The position numbers were made by a program, and so were the translations under genes. The notes under the pieces were generated by a model that was not told where the DNA came from, ran no database searches, and saw only the letters and a list, made by a program, of their open reading frames with translations. A stretch of DNA of 34,129 nt, from the NCBI GenBank assembly GCA_009921625.1, contig RFXN01000004.1, positions 1 through 34,129 of the forward strand, written 5' to 3'. The stretch's first letter is position 1. Each line of letters opens with the position of its first letter. The DNA comes from Candidatus Fonsibacter lacus. Lineage in GTDB: Bacteria > Actinomycetota > Actinomycetes > Nanopelagicales > Nanopelagicaceae. This document shows, one piece after another, positions 17,386-25,897 of the stretch.

Positions 17386-19309
17386 TCTGTGGCTTCTTAG
17401 ATTTCTCAAAAACTACCGGTGGTTGCTTGGAAGGCTTACGATCCTTTGAGCCAGTCCAAGGCTTTCGCGCTGGCCACTCTTTCACATTAGCGAAAATCCC
17501 AGCTACTTCTTCCTTCTCTAAAGTTTCTCGTTCCATTAACTCTAATACCAATTTATCGAGCGTCTCACGATTAACTTCGAGAATTTCGTAGGCTTCTTGA
17601 TGTGCATTATCAATTAAATTACGGACTTCTTCATCGACAATAGCTGCAATTTCTTCAGAATAGTCTCGCTGATGTCCATAGCTCATACCAACAAAAGGTT
17701 CGCCCGTTGCGGAGCCAAGTTTGATTGTTCCGATTCGTTCACTTAGACCGTATTCCATAACCATAGCCCGAGAGAGTGCAGTAGCTTTTTCAATATCATT
17801 TGCAGCGCCAGTTGTGGGATCATGGAAAATTAATTCTTCTGCTGCACGTCCACCTAACGTATAAGCCAATTCATCTAGCATTTGGTTGCGAGATTTCGAA
17901 TACTTATCTTCATCGGGTAGTACCATCGTATATCCGAGTGCACGGCCTCTTGGCATGATAGTAATTTTTTGAACGGGATCAGTATTTGGCAGAGCGTGCG
18001 CTACCAGTGCGTGCCCACCTTCATGATAGGCAGTAATCAATCGCTCTTTTTCATTCATCAAGCGGCTAACTTTTTGTGGTCCAGCCATAACGCGATCAAT
18101 TGATTCACCAAGAGCTTCATTTGTTACCTCGTCGCGATTCTTTCGTGCAGTCAGGAGCGCTGCTTCATTGATGACATTTGCCAAGTCAGCTCCAGTAAAA
18201 CCTGGCATTCGACGGGCAAGATTTAATAAGTCAACATCCGCGGCTAGTGGTTTATTGCGAGCGTGAATTTTAAGTATTGCTTCTCGACCCTTTAAATCTG
18301 GTCTATCGACCGGGATTTGTCGATCAAAGCGGCCTGGACGCAGTAACGCAGGATCAAGAATATCTGGTCTATTCGTCGCAGCAATCATGATCACTGAACC
18401 ATTTGCTTCGAAACCATCCATCTCTACAAGAAGTTGGTTGAGCGTTTGTTCCCGTTCATCATGTCCACCACCCATGCCGGCGCCACGGTGTCGGCCAACT
18501 GCATCAATCTCATCGACAAAAACAATTGCCGGTGAGTTCGCTTTAGCTTGAGCGAACATATCTCGTACTCGCGCAGCGCCAACACCAACAAACATTTCCA
18601 CAAAATCTGATCCAGATATCGAGAAAAACGGCACGTTAGCCTCTCCGGCAACAGCACGAGCTAACAGTGTTTTTCCGGTGCCCGGTGGACCATATAGCAA
18701 GACACCTTTGGGGATTTTTGCCCCCAATTTCTGATATTTAGTCGGATCGACGAGGAAATCTTTTATCTCCTGGAGTTCTTCAATCGCTTCATCTGCCCCT
18801 GCCACATCTGAAAACTTGGTTTGAGGCTTATCTTTTTCATTCAGCTTTGCCCGCGAGCGGCCAAACTGAAAAGCTCGCCCACCACCCTGTGACCGAGAAA
18901 TTAAATAGAAAAAGATAAATGCAATAAATACGAATGGAACAATTGTAATTAAGAGTGAAACTAAAAGTGATTGTCTAGCGACTTTTACATTCCACTTATT
19001 AGGGGGTGGATTCTCACTAAGAATTTTTACAAGGTCACTCTCTTGATTTGCTAAATATGAAGCTTGAAGCTTTGAAGCATCTGAAATCTTTATTCCACTT
19101 TTTAGCACAACACGAATTTGTTGTTCTTGCGCTAAAAGAAGAGCTGAATCAACTTGCCGTGCCGTTATTGCGCCAATAATTCTCTGGGTTTCTACTTCCT
19201 TGAAAGAATTTCCAATATTGGAAATTTGGGAGTAACCAAAGAAGGTGAGCATTGCAAGAAGAACCCATGTGATTGGATTCTTAAATGCCTTTGAAAAACG
19301 CTTTTTCAT
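17378..19309 (-). CDS. ftsH: ATP-dependent zinc metalloprotease FtsH
   Basis: FtsH is the membrane-anchored AAA protease that degrades misassembled membrane proteins and unstable regulators. The 643-residue protein has a first membrane helix at about 12-28, an outside domain, a second helix at about 114-137, the AAA domain with Walker A GPPGTGKT at 207-214, Walker [12 protein letters not shown], the second region of homology [19 protein letters not shown], and the zinc motif HEGGH at 429-433. The Gly at the third place of HEGGH, instead of Ala, is common in actinobacteria. The basic C-terminal tail is short. It sits 6 bp after hpt and overlaps folE. Confidence 0.98.
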   Translation of the reverse strand: MKKRFSKAFKNPITWVLLAMLTFFGYSQISNIGNSFKEVETQRIIGAITARQVDSALLLAQEQQIRVVLKSGIKISDASKLQASYLANQESDLVKILSENPPPNKWNVKVARQSLLVSLLITIVPFVFIAFIFFYLISRSQGGGRAFQFGRSRAKLNEKDKPQTKFSDVAGADEAIEELQEIKDFLVDPTKYQKLGAKIPKGVLLYGPPGTGKTLLARAVAGEANVPFFSISGSDFVEMFVGVGAARVRDMFAQAKANSPAIVFVDEIDAVGRHRGAGMGGGHDEREQTLNQLLVEMDGFEANGSVIMIAATNRPDILDPALLRPGRFDRQIPVDRPDLKGREAILKIHARNKPLAADVDLLNLARRMPGFTGADLANVINEAALLTARKNRDEVTNEALGESIDRVMAGPQKVSRLMNEKERLITAYHEGGHALVAHALPNTDPVQKITIMPRGRALGYTMVLPDEDKYSKSRNQMLDELAYTLGGRAAEELIFHDPTTGAANDIEKATALSRAMVMEYGLSERIGTIKLGSATGEPFVGMSYGHQRDYSEEIAAIVDEEVRNLIDNAHQEAYEILEVNRETLDKLVLELMERETLEKEEVAGIFANVKEWPARKPWTGSKDRKPSKQPPVVFEKSKKPQNG

Positions 19310-19315
19310 GATTAA

Positions 19316-19867
19316 CTATGAATACATTTTCGGCGCAAGAACTGCCACGCAATCGAGGTTTCTATACTTCTCTGAAAAATCCAAGCCATACCCAACAACA
19401 AAAGCTGGCGGGATATCAAATCCAACATATTTCACATCTACATGTACCTTTGCTGCCTCTGGTTTTCTAAATACGGCAAAGATTTCGACAGATTTTGCTC
19501 CGCGGGAGAGCAAATTTGTTTGGAGCCATGAAAGTGTTAACCCTGAATCAACAATATCTTCCACGATGATAACTTCTCGACCTGTTATATCTCGATCTAA
19601 ATCTTTCAAGATACGCACGACGCCACTCGATTTCGTTCCAGATCCGTAAGATGAAACCGCCATCCAATCCATCTCTACATGGCGCTGCATTGCGCGGGCA
19701 AGATCTGCCATCGCCATAACTGCCCCTTTCAGTACGCCAACTAATAACAAGTCTCGATTGCCATAATCTTTTGAAATCGCAGCAGCTATCTCAACAATTC
19801 GATCATGAATCTGTTCGCGCGTTGCAACAACTTCTGTGATGTCATCTTTGACTCGTTCTAGGTCCAC
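19316..19867 (-). CDS. hpt: Hypoxanthine phosphoribosyltransferase
   Basis: This purine salvage enzyme makes IMP (and often GMP) from hypoxanthine (guanine) and PRPP. The 183-residue protein has LLLVGVLKGAVMAMADLAR, the flexible-loop region VSSYGSGTKSSGVVRI and the PRPP-binding motif EVIIVEDIVDSGLTLSWL, followed by KYVGFDIPPAFVVGYGLDFSEKYRNL. All are typical of HPRT. It starts at GTG 19867 with a GGAG-type site upstream. The order tilS-hpt-ftsH is widely conserved in Gram-positive bacteria and is kept here. Confidence 0.96.
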   Translation of the reverse strand: MDLERVKDDITEVVATREQIHDRIVEIAAAISKDYGNRDLLLVGVLKGAVMAMADLARAMQRHVEMDWMAVSSYGSGTKSSGVVRILKDLDRDITGREVIIVEDIVDSGLTLSWLQTNLLSRGAKSVEIFAVFRKPEAAKVHVDVKYVGFDIPPAFVVGYGLDFSEKYRNLDCVAVLAPKMYS

Positions 19868-19891
19868 CGTGGCGCCACTCCCGTTCTCTAT

Positions 19892-20741
19892 CTACTCCCG
19901 TGAGAGCGCTAGTCTGCCCGACTCTCGCCGGGCTGTAACGCCGGCGGGCAGGGCAACCGCCCCTTGGCCGTGCCAGTCACTGATGAGGGCATCGACCCAA
20001 TCGAGCTGTTCGGCGGAGATTCGGTTGGCTCCTAACCGAGATATCGCGCGACGTATCACCCGCTTTCGGAGGGCAACAGGTAGTTTTTCCAGAAGCACCA
20101 CCTCAATCTTCGTTGGATCCGGGATGGTGGTGAAAATCTCTTCTGAGAGCAGATCCAGCGCATCCGAATCTTCTCGAAAAATTCGCGCTGATCGAGCGAG
20201 CGCTTCTTTGATACCCGGCCCAATTAAAGATTCCATTAGCGGCAATATCTGTGTGCGAATTTTTACTCGCGTGAAACGCTCATCCTCATTATGAGGATCG
20301 CTCCAATATTCAATTCCTACCTCAACACAGGCGTTGACCACCTCTTCACGAGTGATGGCGAGGAAGGGACGAATATAAAGGCCACTGTGTGTGGCCATAC
20401 CAGCAAGAGATTTAGTTCCTGAACCTTGTGTAAGCCCAAGTAGCACACTTTCTGCAAGATCGTCTTGGTTATGTCCAAGGAAAATCGCACGAGCATCTAA
20501 AGTCTGAGCACAGGAATTAAGTGCTGCATAGCGAGCGCTTCGCGCATCTGCCTCTAAACCATCTTTTTTCATAACTTGTACTGAGACCACGTCTACATTT
20601 GAAATTCCCATCGCCAATAATTTATTTTTAGTCGCGTTGGCAATATTGGACGGCACCACCAGAAACGGCAACAATCACATGATCACCAGGAGTTATTCCG
20701 TGCAGCGCCTGTCTGACCGCAAGGCGAGCTTTTGTGATCAT
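19892..20741 (-). pseudogene. tilS: tRNA(Ile)-lysidine synthase, broken by an internal deletion
   Basis: TilS modifies C34 of the tRNA reading AUA and is normally essential. The gene starts at ATG 20741 (MITKARLAVRQALHG, then GDHVIVAVSGGA). At about 20652 the frame breaks. In this frame a stop follows seven codons later, while the rest of TilS (SNIANATKNKLLAMGISN, DARSARYAAL, FLGHNQDDLAESVLLGL, KSLAGM, IRPFLAI) continues in another frame. The text between SGGA and SNIANATK is missing. That should hold the DS of the PP-loop motif SGGxDS and about 25-30 residues with the DHG-type block. The rest is intact to its stop and has no scattered damage. An assembly deletion or a very recent mutation is more likely than long decay. 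Confidence 0.85.
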
Positions 20742-20747
20742 GGCTAT

Positions 20748-20753
20748 AGCCTA
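20748..20753 (-). promoter_or_regulatory. -10 box (TAGGCT) of tilS, leaderless
   Basis: TAGGCT on the minus strand is followed by 6 nt and the ATG at 20741. The arrangement is identical to radA. This would be the head promoter of the long run from tilS to the S51 gene. Confidence 0.6.
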
Positions 20754-20762
20754 GACCTGAGG

Positions 20763-22052
20763 CTAGACCCGACCACCAAATGGAATAAGTCCAGGAATTG
20801 AATAGATCGAGCTATATAAAAGACCCATACGAGTGTTGTGTGCCTCCCACATCATGCCATTTCCAGCGTAAATTGTGATGTGGTGAATTGTGCTGATATC
20901 TGCTCTGTAGGAGTAGAAGATTAAATCTCCGGGTTGCAACTCGCTAATCGGTACCCGCTTAGTCCAGCTATAATAAATTCTGGAGTTGACGCGATCCCAA
21001 CCTGGATAACCCAAACCCGCAGAGCGATATGCGGCGAAAACTAGTCCGGAGCAATCAAAACTGTTAGGTCCTTGACTTCCCCAAACGTATGGTTTACGAG
21101 CAAGCACTTGCTTTCGAGCGAATTCAACGGCTTTGGCGCGAATATCTTCATTTGATCTGATGGTAGTCCGGCCATTACTAAAGCCGATTCCATTAACAGG
21201 CCAAATCTTCGCTTGGCCAGATGTTTGCTCCGCACGTTCTGCAAGAGCTTCTTCCAGAATTGCGAGTTGACGTTGTTGCTCTAACGTCACTCTCTTTTTG
21301 CGAGCGCTAAGAAGTTCAGCTAACAACTTCTCCTGCATTTTTTGAAGTTTCTTTACCTCTTCTTCTTGCGCAGTTCTAGCCTGATCTGCTTCCTTCTTTG
21401 CTTGAGCAACTCGCGCGGTGGCATCAGCTTGTTCCTTCCGCGCTGCTACGGCTGCGGCTCGTGCTTGTTCGGCTTCAATTTTTGATAACCGCGCCGTTTC
21501 TTCCGCAACTTTAAGTCGCAAGAGTATTGAGCTGTTATTTTCACCAACAGCATCGAGAGTTGATAGTCGGTCCATTAAATCTTGTGGCCCATCAGCATGA
21601 AGTATCGAATCAAAATCGGTAAATCCAGAGCCCATGATGTAGGCATTTGCAGCAACTCTGCCAATGTGATCCTTGGAAGTCATTACTGCTGCCTGAGCCA
21701 GATTAGATTTCTTAATTGCGGCGTCTTCCTTCTTCTGTGCTGCTTGTGCTTTTTTCGTTGCAATTTCTAATTTCTTCAACTCTTGCAAGTAACGATTTCG
21801 AGCTGCTACTGCTTTGGCAGTTAAGACTCTTAGTTGATTGGAAGCGGCCGCTAGTTCAGCTTTCGCTTTATCGGCAGCAACTTTCTTCGCTGCCTCTCTC
21901 GCTTTAGCCTCATTAATCTCCGCGATAGTTGGCTTCCGCGTTTTTGCATCAGCGCTTGTCAGCGGTGCGATGAGACCTATGGTCGTTAGCAGGGTGAGGG
22001 AGAGCAAACTGGATAATGCGCGCTTTCGTAACACGGGCACTCTCGCTCTCAT
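20763..22052 (-). CDS. Secreted NlpC/P60 peptidoglycan hydrolase with coiled-coil
   Basis: This 429-residue exported cell-wall endopeptidase resembles RipA/PcsB-type division hydrolases. The signal peptide covers residues 1-36 (basic start, hydrophobic 13-30, likely cut after SADA). Residues about 40-270 are a long Ala/Lys/Glu-rich coiled coil, as in hydrolases controlled by FtsEX. The C-terminal NlpC/P60 domain holds the catalytic Cys334 in FDCSGLVFAAYR, His391 in IHHITIYAGNG and a third polar residue near His405, so the enzyme looks active. It would cut peptide stems between D-Glu and the diamino acid. It lies just upstream of tilS, where many actinobacteria carry a dacB-type gene. No c-di-AMP riboswitch was recognised upstream. 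Confidence 0.9.
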   Translation of the reverse strand: MRARVPVLRKRALSSLLSLTLLTTIGLIAPLTSADAKTRKPTIAEINEAKAREAAKKVAADKAKAELAAASNQLRVLTAKAVAARNRYLQELKKLEIATKKAQAAQKKEDAAIKKSNLAQAAVMTSKDHIGRVAANAYIMGSGFTDFDSILHADGPQDLMDRLSTLDAVGENNSSILLRLKVAEETARLSKIEAEQARAAAVAARKEQADATARVAQAKKEADQARTAQEEEVKKLQKMQEKLLAELLSARKKRVTLEQQRQLAILEEALAERAEQTSGQAKIWPVNGIGFSNGRTTIRSNEDIRAKAVEFARKQVLARKPYVWGSQGPNSFDCSGLVFAAYRSAGLGYPGWDRVNSRIYYSWTKRVPISELQPGDLIFYSYRADISTIHHITIYAGNGMMWEAHNTRMGLLYSSIYSIPGLIPFGGRV

Positions 22053-22290
22053 AGCCGCAGGAAGGGGAATTATCGGCTCATCTAGCTACAAGGATAAAAC
22101 AAGGGAAGGCAAAATCGCTGGATTAACACCGGTGTGGGCATCAACGCTTCACATCGATAGTTGCGTGGTCGGTTACACATGAAGGCAGGCCAGACTAGCG
22201 CCAACTCAATTATTCGCGGATGCAACATCACTTTTATTTGGGGGTGCTTTTACTGAAGCAGGCGATATCTTTCACGGAAACACATACCAC
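22053..22290 (-). other. 238-bp gap with no recognisable gene
   Basis: This stretch separates the NlpC/P60 gene from the EamA gene on the same strand. All six frames are broken by stops; the longest plus-strand piece, after the stop at 22182, is about 40 codons with no family resemblance. It should contain the promoter of the hydrolase gene, and a GATAAT-like sequence lies about 20 nt before ATG 22052, but no clear -35 was found. No riboswitch or terminator hairpin is visible. Confidence 0.5.
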
Positions 22291-23016
22291 TTATGCCATT
22301 GTTAGACAGGCTGCTGCCACAAGAGCTAGAACTACTCCGATATTTTGAACTAGTTTTAATTTCTCATGAAGCACGTATCGAGCTAACAGCGCTGTTGCTG
22401 CTGGATACAGTGATGCGAGAACCGCATTCAATCGAAGTAGGAAGAAAGCGAAGACAAAGAGAAATCCAAACCATCGAGCAATTGTTGAAGTCCAGATCCC
22501 TTGATTAGTAGGCGCCAATCCTAGGACCGTTAAATACGAACCGATTAAAAAACCACTTGATACACAAATAGCGAGCGTGCTAAGAGATATCCGCTGTGAA
22601 GTATCGCTCTTCTGTTCTTGACTTACGAGGATTACCGAAAGTGCAGCAAGCCCCATGCCGAAAAAACCAATTCCTGATACCTGATCGCCGCGAAGCAGGC
22701 CTGTGATAACTGGGACGAGACCGGCCATCAAAGCGGTGATAGGTGAGACTATTCCCATAGGTCCGCGACTAAGTGCGATATACAGCAATGCAATTGCGGG
22801 AACGCCGAAGAAGGCGGCGAAAAAACCGTAAATAAAAGAATCTTGATTAATCTCACCCGGAATGAGAAAAAAAGCGAAAATTGTGACCGCTATCGCTCCT
22901 GAAAGGTAGGAGATAGGCAAAACCCGAGCAATTTGAGTTTTCCGCGAAGCTAATCCACCTAAAAAATCCGCAACGCCCCATGTTGCACTTGAGATCAGCG
23001 CTAGAAGTGGTCCCAC
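22291..23016 (-). CDS. EamA-family (DMT) transporter lacking about one membrane helix
   Basis: This is a drug/metabolite transporter family membrane protein. The start is GTG 23016, chosen because GAGGAG lies 5 nt upstream and the product then begins VGPLLALISSATWGVADFLGG, the normal family start; longer frames would run into the divergent methyltransferase gene. Only 241 residues result, against the usual 280-300. Seven hydrophobic helices precede FFAFFLLR-type sequence at about residue 195; then LNAVLASLYPAATALLARYVL follows at once. The stretch that should carry helix 8 and its loop (about 50 residues) is missing. Nine helices remain of ten, so correct folding is doubtful. The substrate is unknown. 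Confidence 0.75.
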   Translation of the reverse strand: MGPLLALISSATWGVADFLGGLASRKTQIARVLPISYLSGAIAVTIFAFFLIPGEINQDSFIYGFFAAFFGVPAIALLYIALSRGPMGIVSPITALMAGLVPVITGLLRGDQVSGIGFFGMGLAALSVILVSQEQKSDTSQRISLSTLAICVSSGFLIGSYLTVLGLAPTNQGIWTSTIARWFGFLFVFAFFLLRLNAVLASLYPAATALLARYVLHEKLKLVQNIGVVLALVAAACLTMA

Positions 23017-23081
23017 TAGACTCCTCGTGTTCTCCTGTGTGAGCGCACAATACGTGCGCATGATGTGAAAGCGAAGGACAC

Positions 23082-23738
23082 ATGACAAACGAGCCAGGTG
23101 CGGGGGAATTCTATCCCTTTGTTGGCGTGGGTCCCCATCCAAAACCATGGCCTGTCGGTGAAAAATACGACCAAGAGCTCTTAGCAAATGGCGATCAACG
23201 TAATGTCCTTGATGAATACCGCTATTGGAGCGTTGATGCAATTGTCGCAGATTTAAATAGAAAACGTAATCCACTTCACATTGCTGTTGAAAACTGGAAG
23301 CACGATTTAAATATTGGATCACTGATTAGAACTGCGAATGCATTCAATGTGGCCGGGATTCACATAGTTGGAAAACGCGACTGGAATCGCCGCGGAGCAA
23401 TGGTCACCGATCGCTATATGACTGTGCATCATCACTCTACTGTCGCTGAGTTTGCGGAGTGGGCTAAAAAAGAGAAACTTCCGATAATCGGCATTGACAA
23501 TATTGAAGTAAGCAAACGATTAGAAAATCGGCCACTTCCTAAAAACTGTGTTTTATTTTTTGGTCAAGAAGGTTCTGGAATGTCAGAAGAAGCTGTTTCG
23601 ATTTGCGAAGTTGTGCTTGCCATTGAGCAATATGGTTCAACTCGCTCGATAAATGCCTCTGCCGCTGGCGCTATTGCCATGTATGCCTGGGGCCTACAGC
23701 ATCTCTCACCAAAAAACAGCGATAACGATATTCGTTAA
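23082..23738 (+). CDS. SpoU/TrmH-family RNA 2'-O-methyltransferase
   Basis: This protein transfers a methyl group from S-adenosylmethionine to ribose 2'-O in tRNA or rRNA. The 218-residue sequence has the three motifs of the SPOUT knot: NIGSLIRTANAFNVAGIHIVG (motif 1, with its Asn/Arg), FFGQEGSGMSEEA (motif 2) and SINASAAGAIAMYAW (motif 3). The N-terminal 60 residues are unlike the usual L30e-like substrate domain and include GVGPHPKPWPVG. The start ATG 23082 follows a GAAGGA site. Its 3' end overlaps the convergent membrane-protein gene by 33 bp. Which RNA position is modified cannot be told from the sequence. Confidence 0.92.
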   Translation: MTNEPGAGEFYPFVGVGPHPKPWPVGEKYDQELLANGDQRNVLDEYRYWSVDAIVADLNRKRNPLHIAVENWKHDLNIGSLIRTANAFNVAGIHIVGKRDWNRRGAMVTDRYMTVHHHSTVAEFAEWAKKEKLPIIGIDNIEVSKRLENRPLPKNCVLFFGQEGSGMSEEAVSICEVVLAIEQYGSTRSINASAAGAIAMYAWGLQHLSPKNSDNDIR

Positions 23739-24080
23739 GGTGAGTAGACCGACCGCCGCCCAAGCAGTAGCGTCTCCTTGACCTGAAGCCTTAACCTTCT
23801 TCCTGCTCGTATATCCAAGAATTAGAATGACTACCACGATTAGTAACTTCACTGCCATTTTTCCATTATTAAATAGTGGAAAGGCATTTGAATCTTGCTC
23901 ATTTAATGGGTAGCGAATTCCCACCATAGCAATTCCAGAAATTAGCGAGAGCAGAGCTCCATGCAGCATTCCACGGGTAATCTGCTTAGAAGCGGAAGTC
24001 ATTTGTGCGAGAAACCCACCAAATAAAGAGGCAAGACCAACAAAGTGCAGGACAAGAAAAATATTTCCTACTGCTTCCAT
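23706..24080 (-). CDS. Small integral membrane protein of unknown function
   Basis: This 124-residue protein has four hydrophobic helices, roughly at residues 7-25, 38-53, 75-92 and 104-123. Between helices 3 and 4 lies a basic loop (SRKKVKASGQGD). Such short four-helix proteins recur in actinobacteria without known function. It is not a DMT transporter half. Its ATG shares one base with the stop of the upstream EamA gene (TAATG), so the two are co-translated. The 3' end overlaps the convergent methyltransferase gene by 33 bp, unusually deep for a tail-to-tail pair. Confidence 0.75.
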   Translation of the reverse strand: MEAVGNIFLVLHFVGLASLFGGFLAQMTSASKQITRGMLHGALLSLISGIAMVGIRYPLNEQDSNAFPLFNNGKMAVKLLIVVVILILGYTSRKKVKASGQGDATAWAAVGLLTLTNIVIAVFW

Positions 24081-24991
24081 TACCTTCTCCTTACCACTCT
24101 GACGCGACCCTGAGCAATCGCACTTCCGATAAGCACAATTAAACCGCCTAATGGCTCATTCCAAGTCAACGGCTCACCGAGCAATAGAAATCCAAGGATT
24201 ACTGCGACCAGCGGCGTTATATAAGTGACGGTGCTTGCTAATGAAGGCCCTGCAAGTTCTACATTTCTAAAATTCCAAATGTATGCAATACCAGTCCCCA
24301 GAACTCCAAGCGCAAGAATTGATAAGAGCGCCTCGAGAGAAATTTCATACGAATGAAATCCATTAAGCAGGAAAAATGGAAAGAGGGTTAAAGCAGAAAG
24401 AGATACTTGGGTGGTTGCTAAAATTTCCGGTGAGAGTTTCCTGGGAATGATGTATTTCGACGAGAAAGGGTAAGAGGCTCCGTAACATAAAACTGCCAAC
24501 AATAAGGCAATAATTGCACTAGCGGATGTTTGACCAATAGTTTGACCAACGACTAGTACGATCACAACACCAAAAAATCCAAGAATGATTCCAAAAACCT
24601 TCTCAAAACTTAATCGCTCACTTCGAAAAACGATCATAATCATCAAAATACTCATGATTGGAGTTAGCGCATTCATAATTCCGGCAAGAATTGAGGAAAC
24701 TTGCTCTTGTGCATAAGCAAAAAGAATCCCAGGAAATACATTTAGCAAAAGACCCATCACCCATAGTTGAAGAAATAATAAATAGTCCCTATTAATTCTC
24801 ATCTTTCTACGAAGAAGGACTACCCACAAGGCTAGCGCTCCTAGCGCACATCGAAAAAAAGCAACTCCCACCGGCGTTAGAAAAGTCAGCGACTTTTCAA
24901 TGAAAAGAAAGGAGGCTCCCCAAACAATTCCTAGCGCAAGATATGACGTAATCCAACCTTTACTCCCGCTGACTTCGTTCGCTTTACTCAT
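24080..24991 (-). CDS. EamA-family (DMT) transporter, intact
   Basis: This 303-residue protein has about ten membrane helices in two repeated EamA halves: SYLALGIVWGASFLFIEKSL opens the first and YGASYPFSSKYI begins the second. The family-typical helix 4 block VSSILAGIMNALTPIMSILM and its counterpart LASTVTYITPLVAVILGFLLL-type sequence near the end are both present. It probably exports or imports a small metabolite; the substrate is unknown. It overlaps the broken EamA gene upstream by 4 bp (ATGA) and the small membrane protein downstream by 1 bp. It is clearly a close paralogue of the broken neighbour and serves as a guide to what that gene has lost. Confidence 0.92.
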   Translation of the reverse strand: MSKANEVSGSKGWITSYLALGIVWGASFLFIEKSLTFLTPVGVAFFRCALGALALWVVLLRRKMRINRDYLLFLQLWVMGLLLNVFPGILFAYAQEQVSSILAGIMNALTPIMSILMIMIVFRSERLSFEKVFGIILGFFGVVIVLVVGQTIGQTSASAIIALLLAVLCYGASYPFSSKYIIPRKLSPEILATTQVSLSALTLFPFFLLNGFHSYEISLEALLSILALGVLGTGIAYIWNFRNVELAGPSLASTVTYITPLVAVILGFLLLGEPLTWNEPLGGLIVLIGSAIAQGRVRVVRRR

Positions 24992-25772
24992 TTTGAAATT
25001 CTTGCTCGTTGCGTGATTGCATTTCCTAAAATCACGATAACGCCTCCGATGGGTTCATTCCATGTTAAGGGTTCATTTAACACAATGACTCCCGCAACTA
25101 CCGCAACAATCGGTGAAACAAAATTTACTGTGGCTGCAACGGAACTGCCGACAAGAGCGACAATTCGGTAATTCCAAGCAAATGCAAAACCAGTTGAGAA
25201 AATACCGATAATTGAAATAGCAAAAATAGGAGCTACTGAGAAATCATACGAATTAAATCCATATAAAATAAATGTGGGCAGTAAAACAAGTGCGGCGATA
25301 GTTACCTGTATGGTGGCAAGAGCCACCGGTGGATATTTTTTAGGAGCAATGTATTTTGCGATGATTGGTGGAACTAAAAAGCTAAAAGTATTCCAAAAAT
25401 TTGCATCGGCTTTACTGGTTCATGTTTAAATAACAATATTGTAAAAAGCACTGCGAACATTGGCGACATGGCATTGATGATGCCGGTCAACGATGAGGTG
25501 ACTTGAGTCTGAGCAAAGGGGACGATGACTACTGGAATGATGTTGGAACAAAGTCCAATTAGAAAAATCCAGCCAAAGACTGAACGATCGCGTGGAATCG
25601 AAATCTTCTGGTAGAACAAGTAACCCCACAGCACCATGGCCCCTAGTAAGTTCCGCACAAACGCGATGCCAAAGGGACTGAAAACGGGGAGTGCAATCTC
25701 GATAAACATGAATGACAAGCCCCAGGTTAGGCTGAGCAAAAGGTAGGGCACCAACCATTTCCTGCTTTTCAA
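24988..25772 (-). pseudogene. EamA-family (DMT) transporter, broken by internal deletion and frame change
   Basis: The N-terminal part starts at TTG 25772 (AGGGAG 5 nt upstream) and runs about 132 residues, SWGLSFMFIE-like start through IFGILLAF, then hits TAG at about 25374. The C-terminal part continues in another frame from about 25370 with PPIIAKYIAPKKYPPVALATIQV to the stop at 24988. Aligned with the intact paralogue downstream, about 33 residues between ILLAF and PPIIAKYI are missing, a loss of about 100 nt that is not a multiple of three. Both halves are otherwise clean. As read here the gene cannot make a full transporter. It could be a recent deletion or an assembly gap. Confidence 0.85.
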
Positions 25773-25814
25773 CAGCGCTCCCTAGTTATCTTGGGTGTCA
25801 TTTTTTTCACTGCA

Positions 25815-25852
25815 CTCAAGTGCCGTAAGATGAAAATACTGGAATACTTGAG
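25815..25852. promoter_or_regulatory. Inverted repeat upstream of mmsA, possible operator
   Basis: CTCAAGT at 25815-25821 and ACTTGAG at 25846-25852 are a perfect 7-bp inverted pair with 24 bp between. The left half also sits in a small palindrome CACTCAAGTG. A TAAGAT -10-like box lies between the arms. Placement over a promoter suggests a regulator site, perhaps for a GntR/FadR-type protein such as the one left as a remnant at 29.2 kb. Confidence 0.4.
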
Positions 25853-25897
25853 GGCGTAATCTTACTCGTGCAAAAAGCAGAAAAGGGAAGTGTTGCT

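Noticed and set aside
22053-22290. Possible c-di-AMP (ydaO-type) riboswitch before the NlpC/P60 gene
   Set aside because: The conserved GGGTA and GGAACC-type blocks of that riboswitch could not be found in the gap.
22179-22311. Short plus-strand frames between the NlpC/P60 and EamA genes
   Set aside because: They are 25-50 codons with no ribosome binding site, no family resemblance and several nearby stops.
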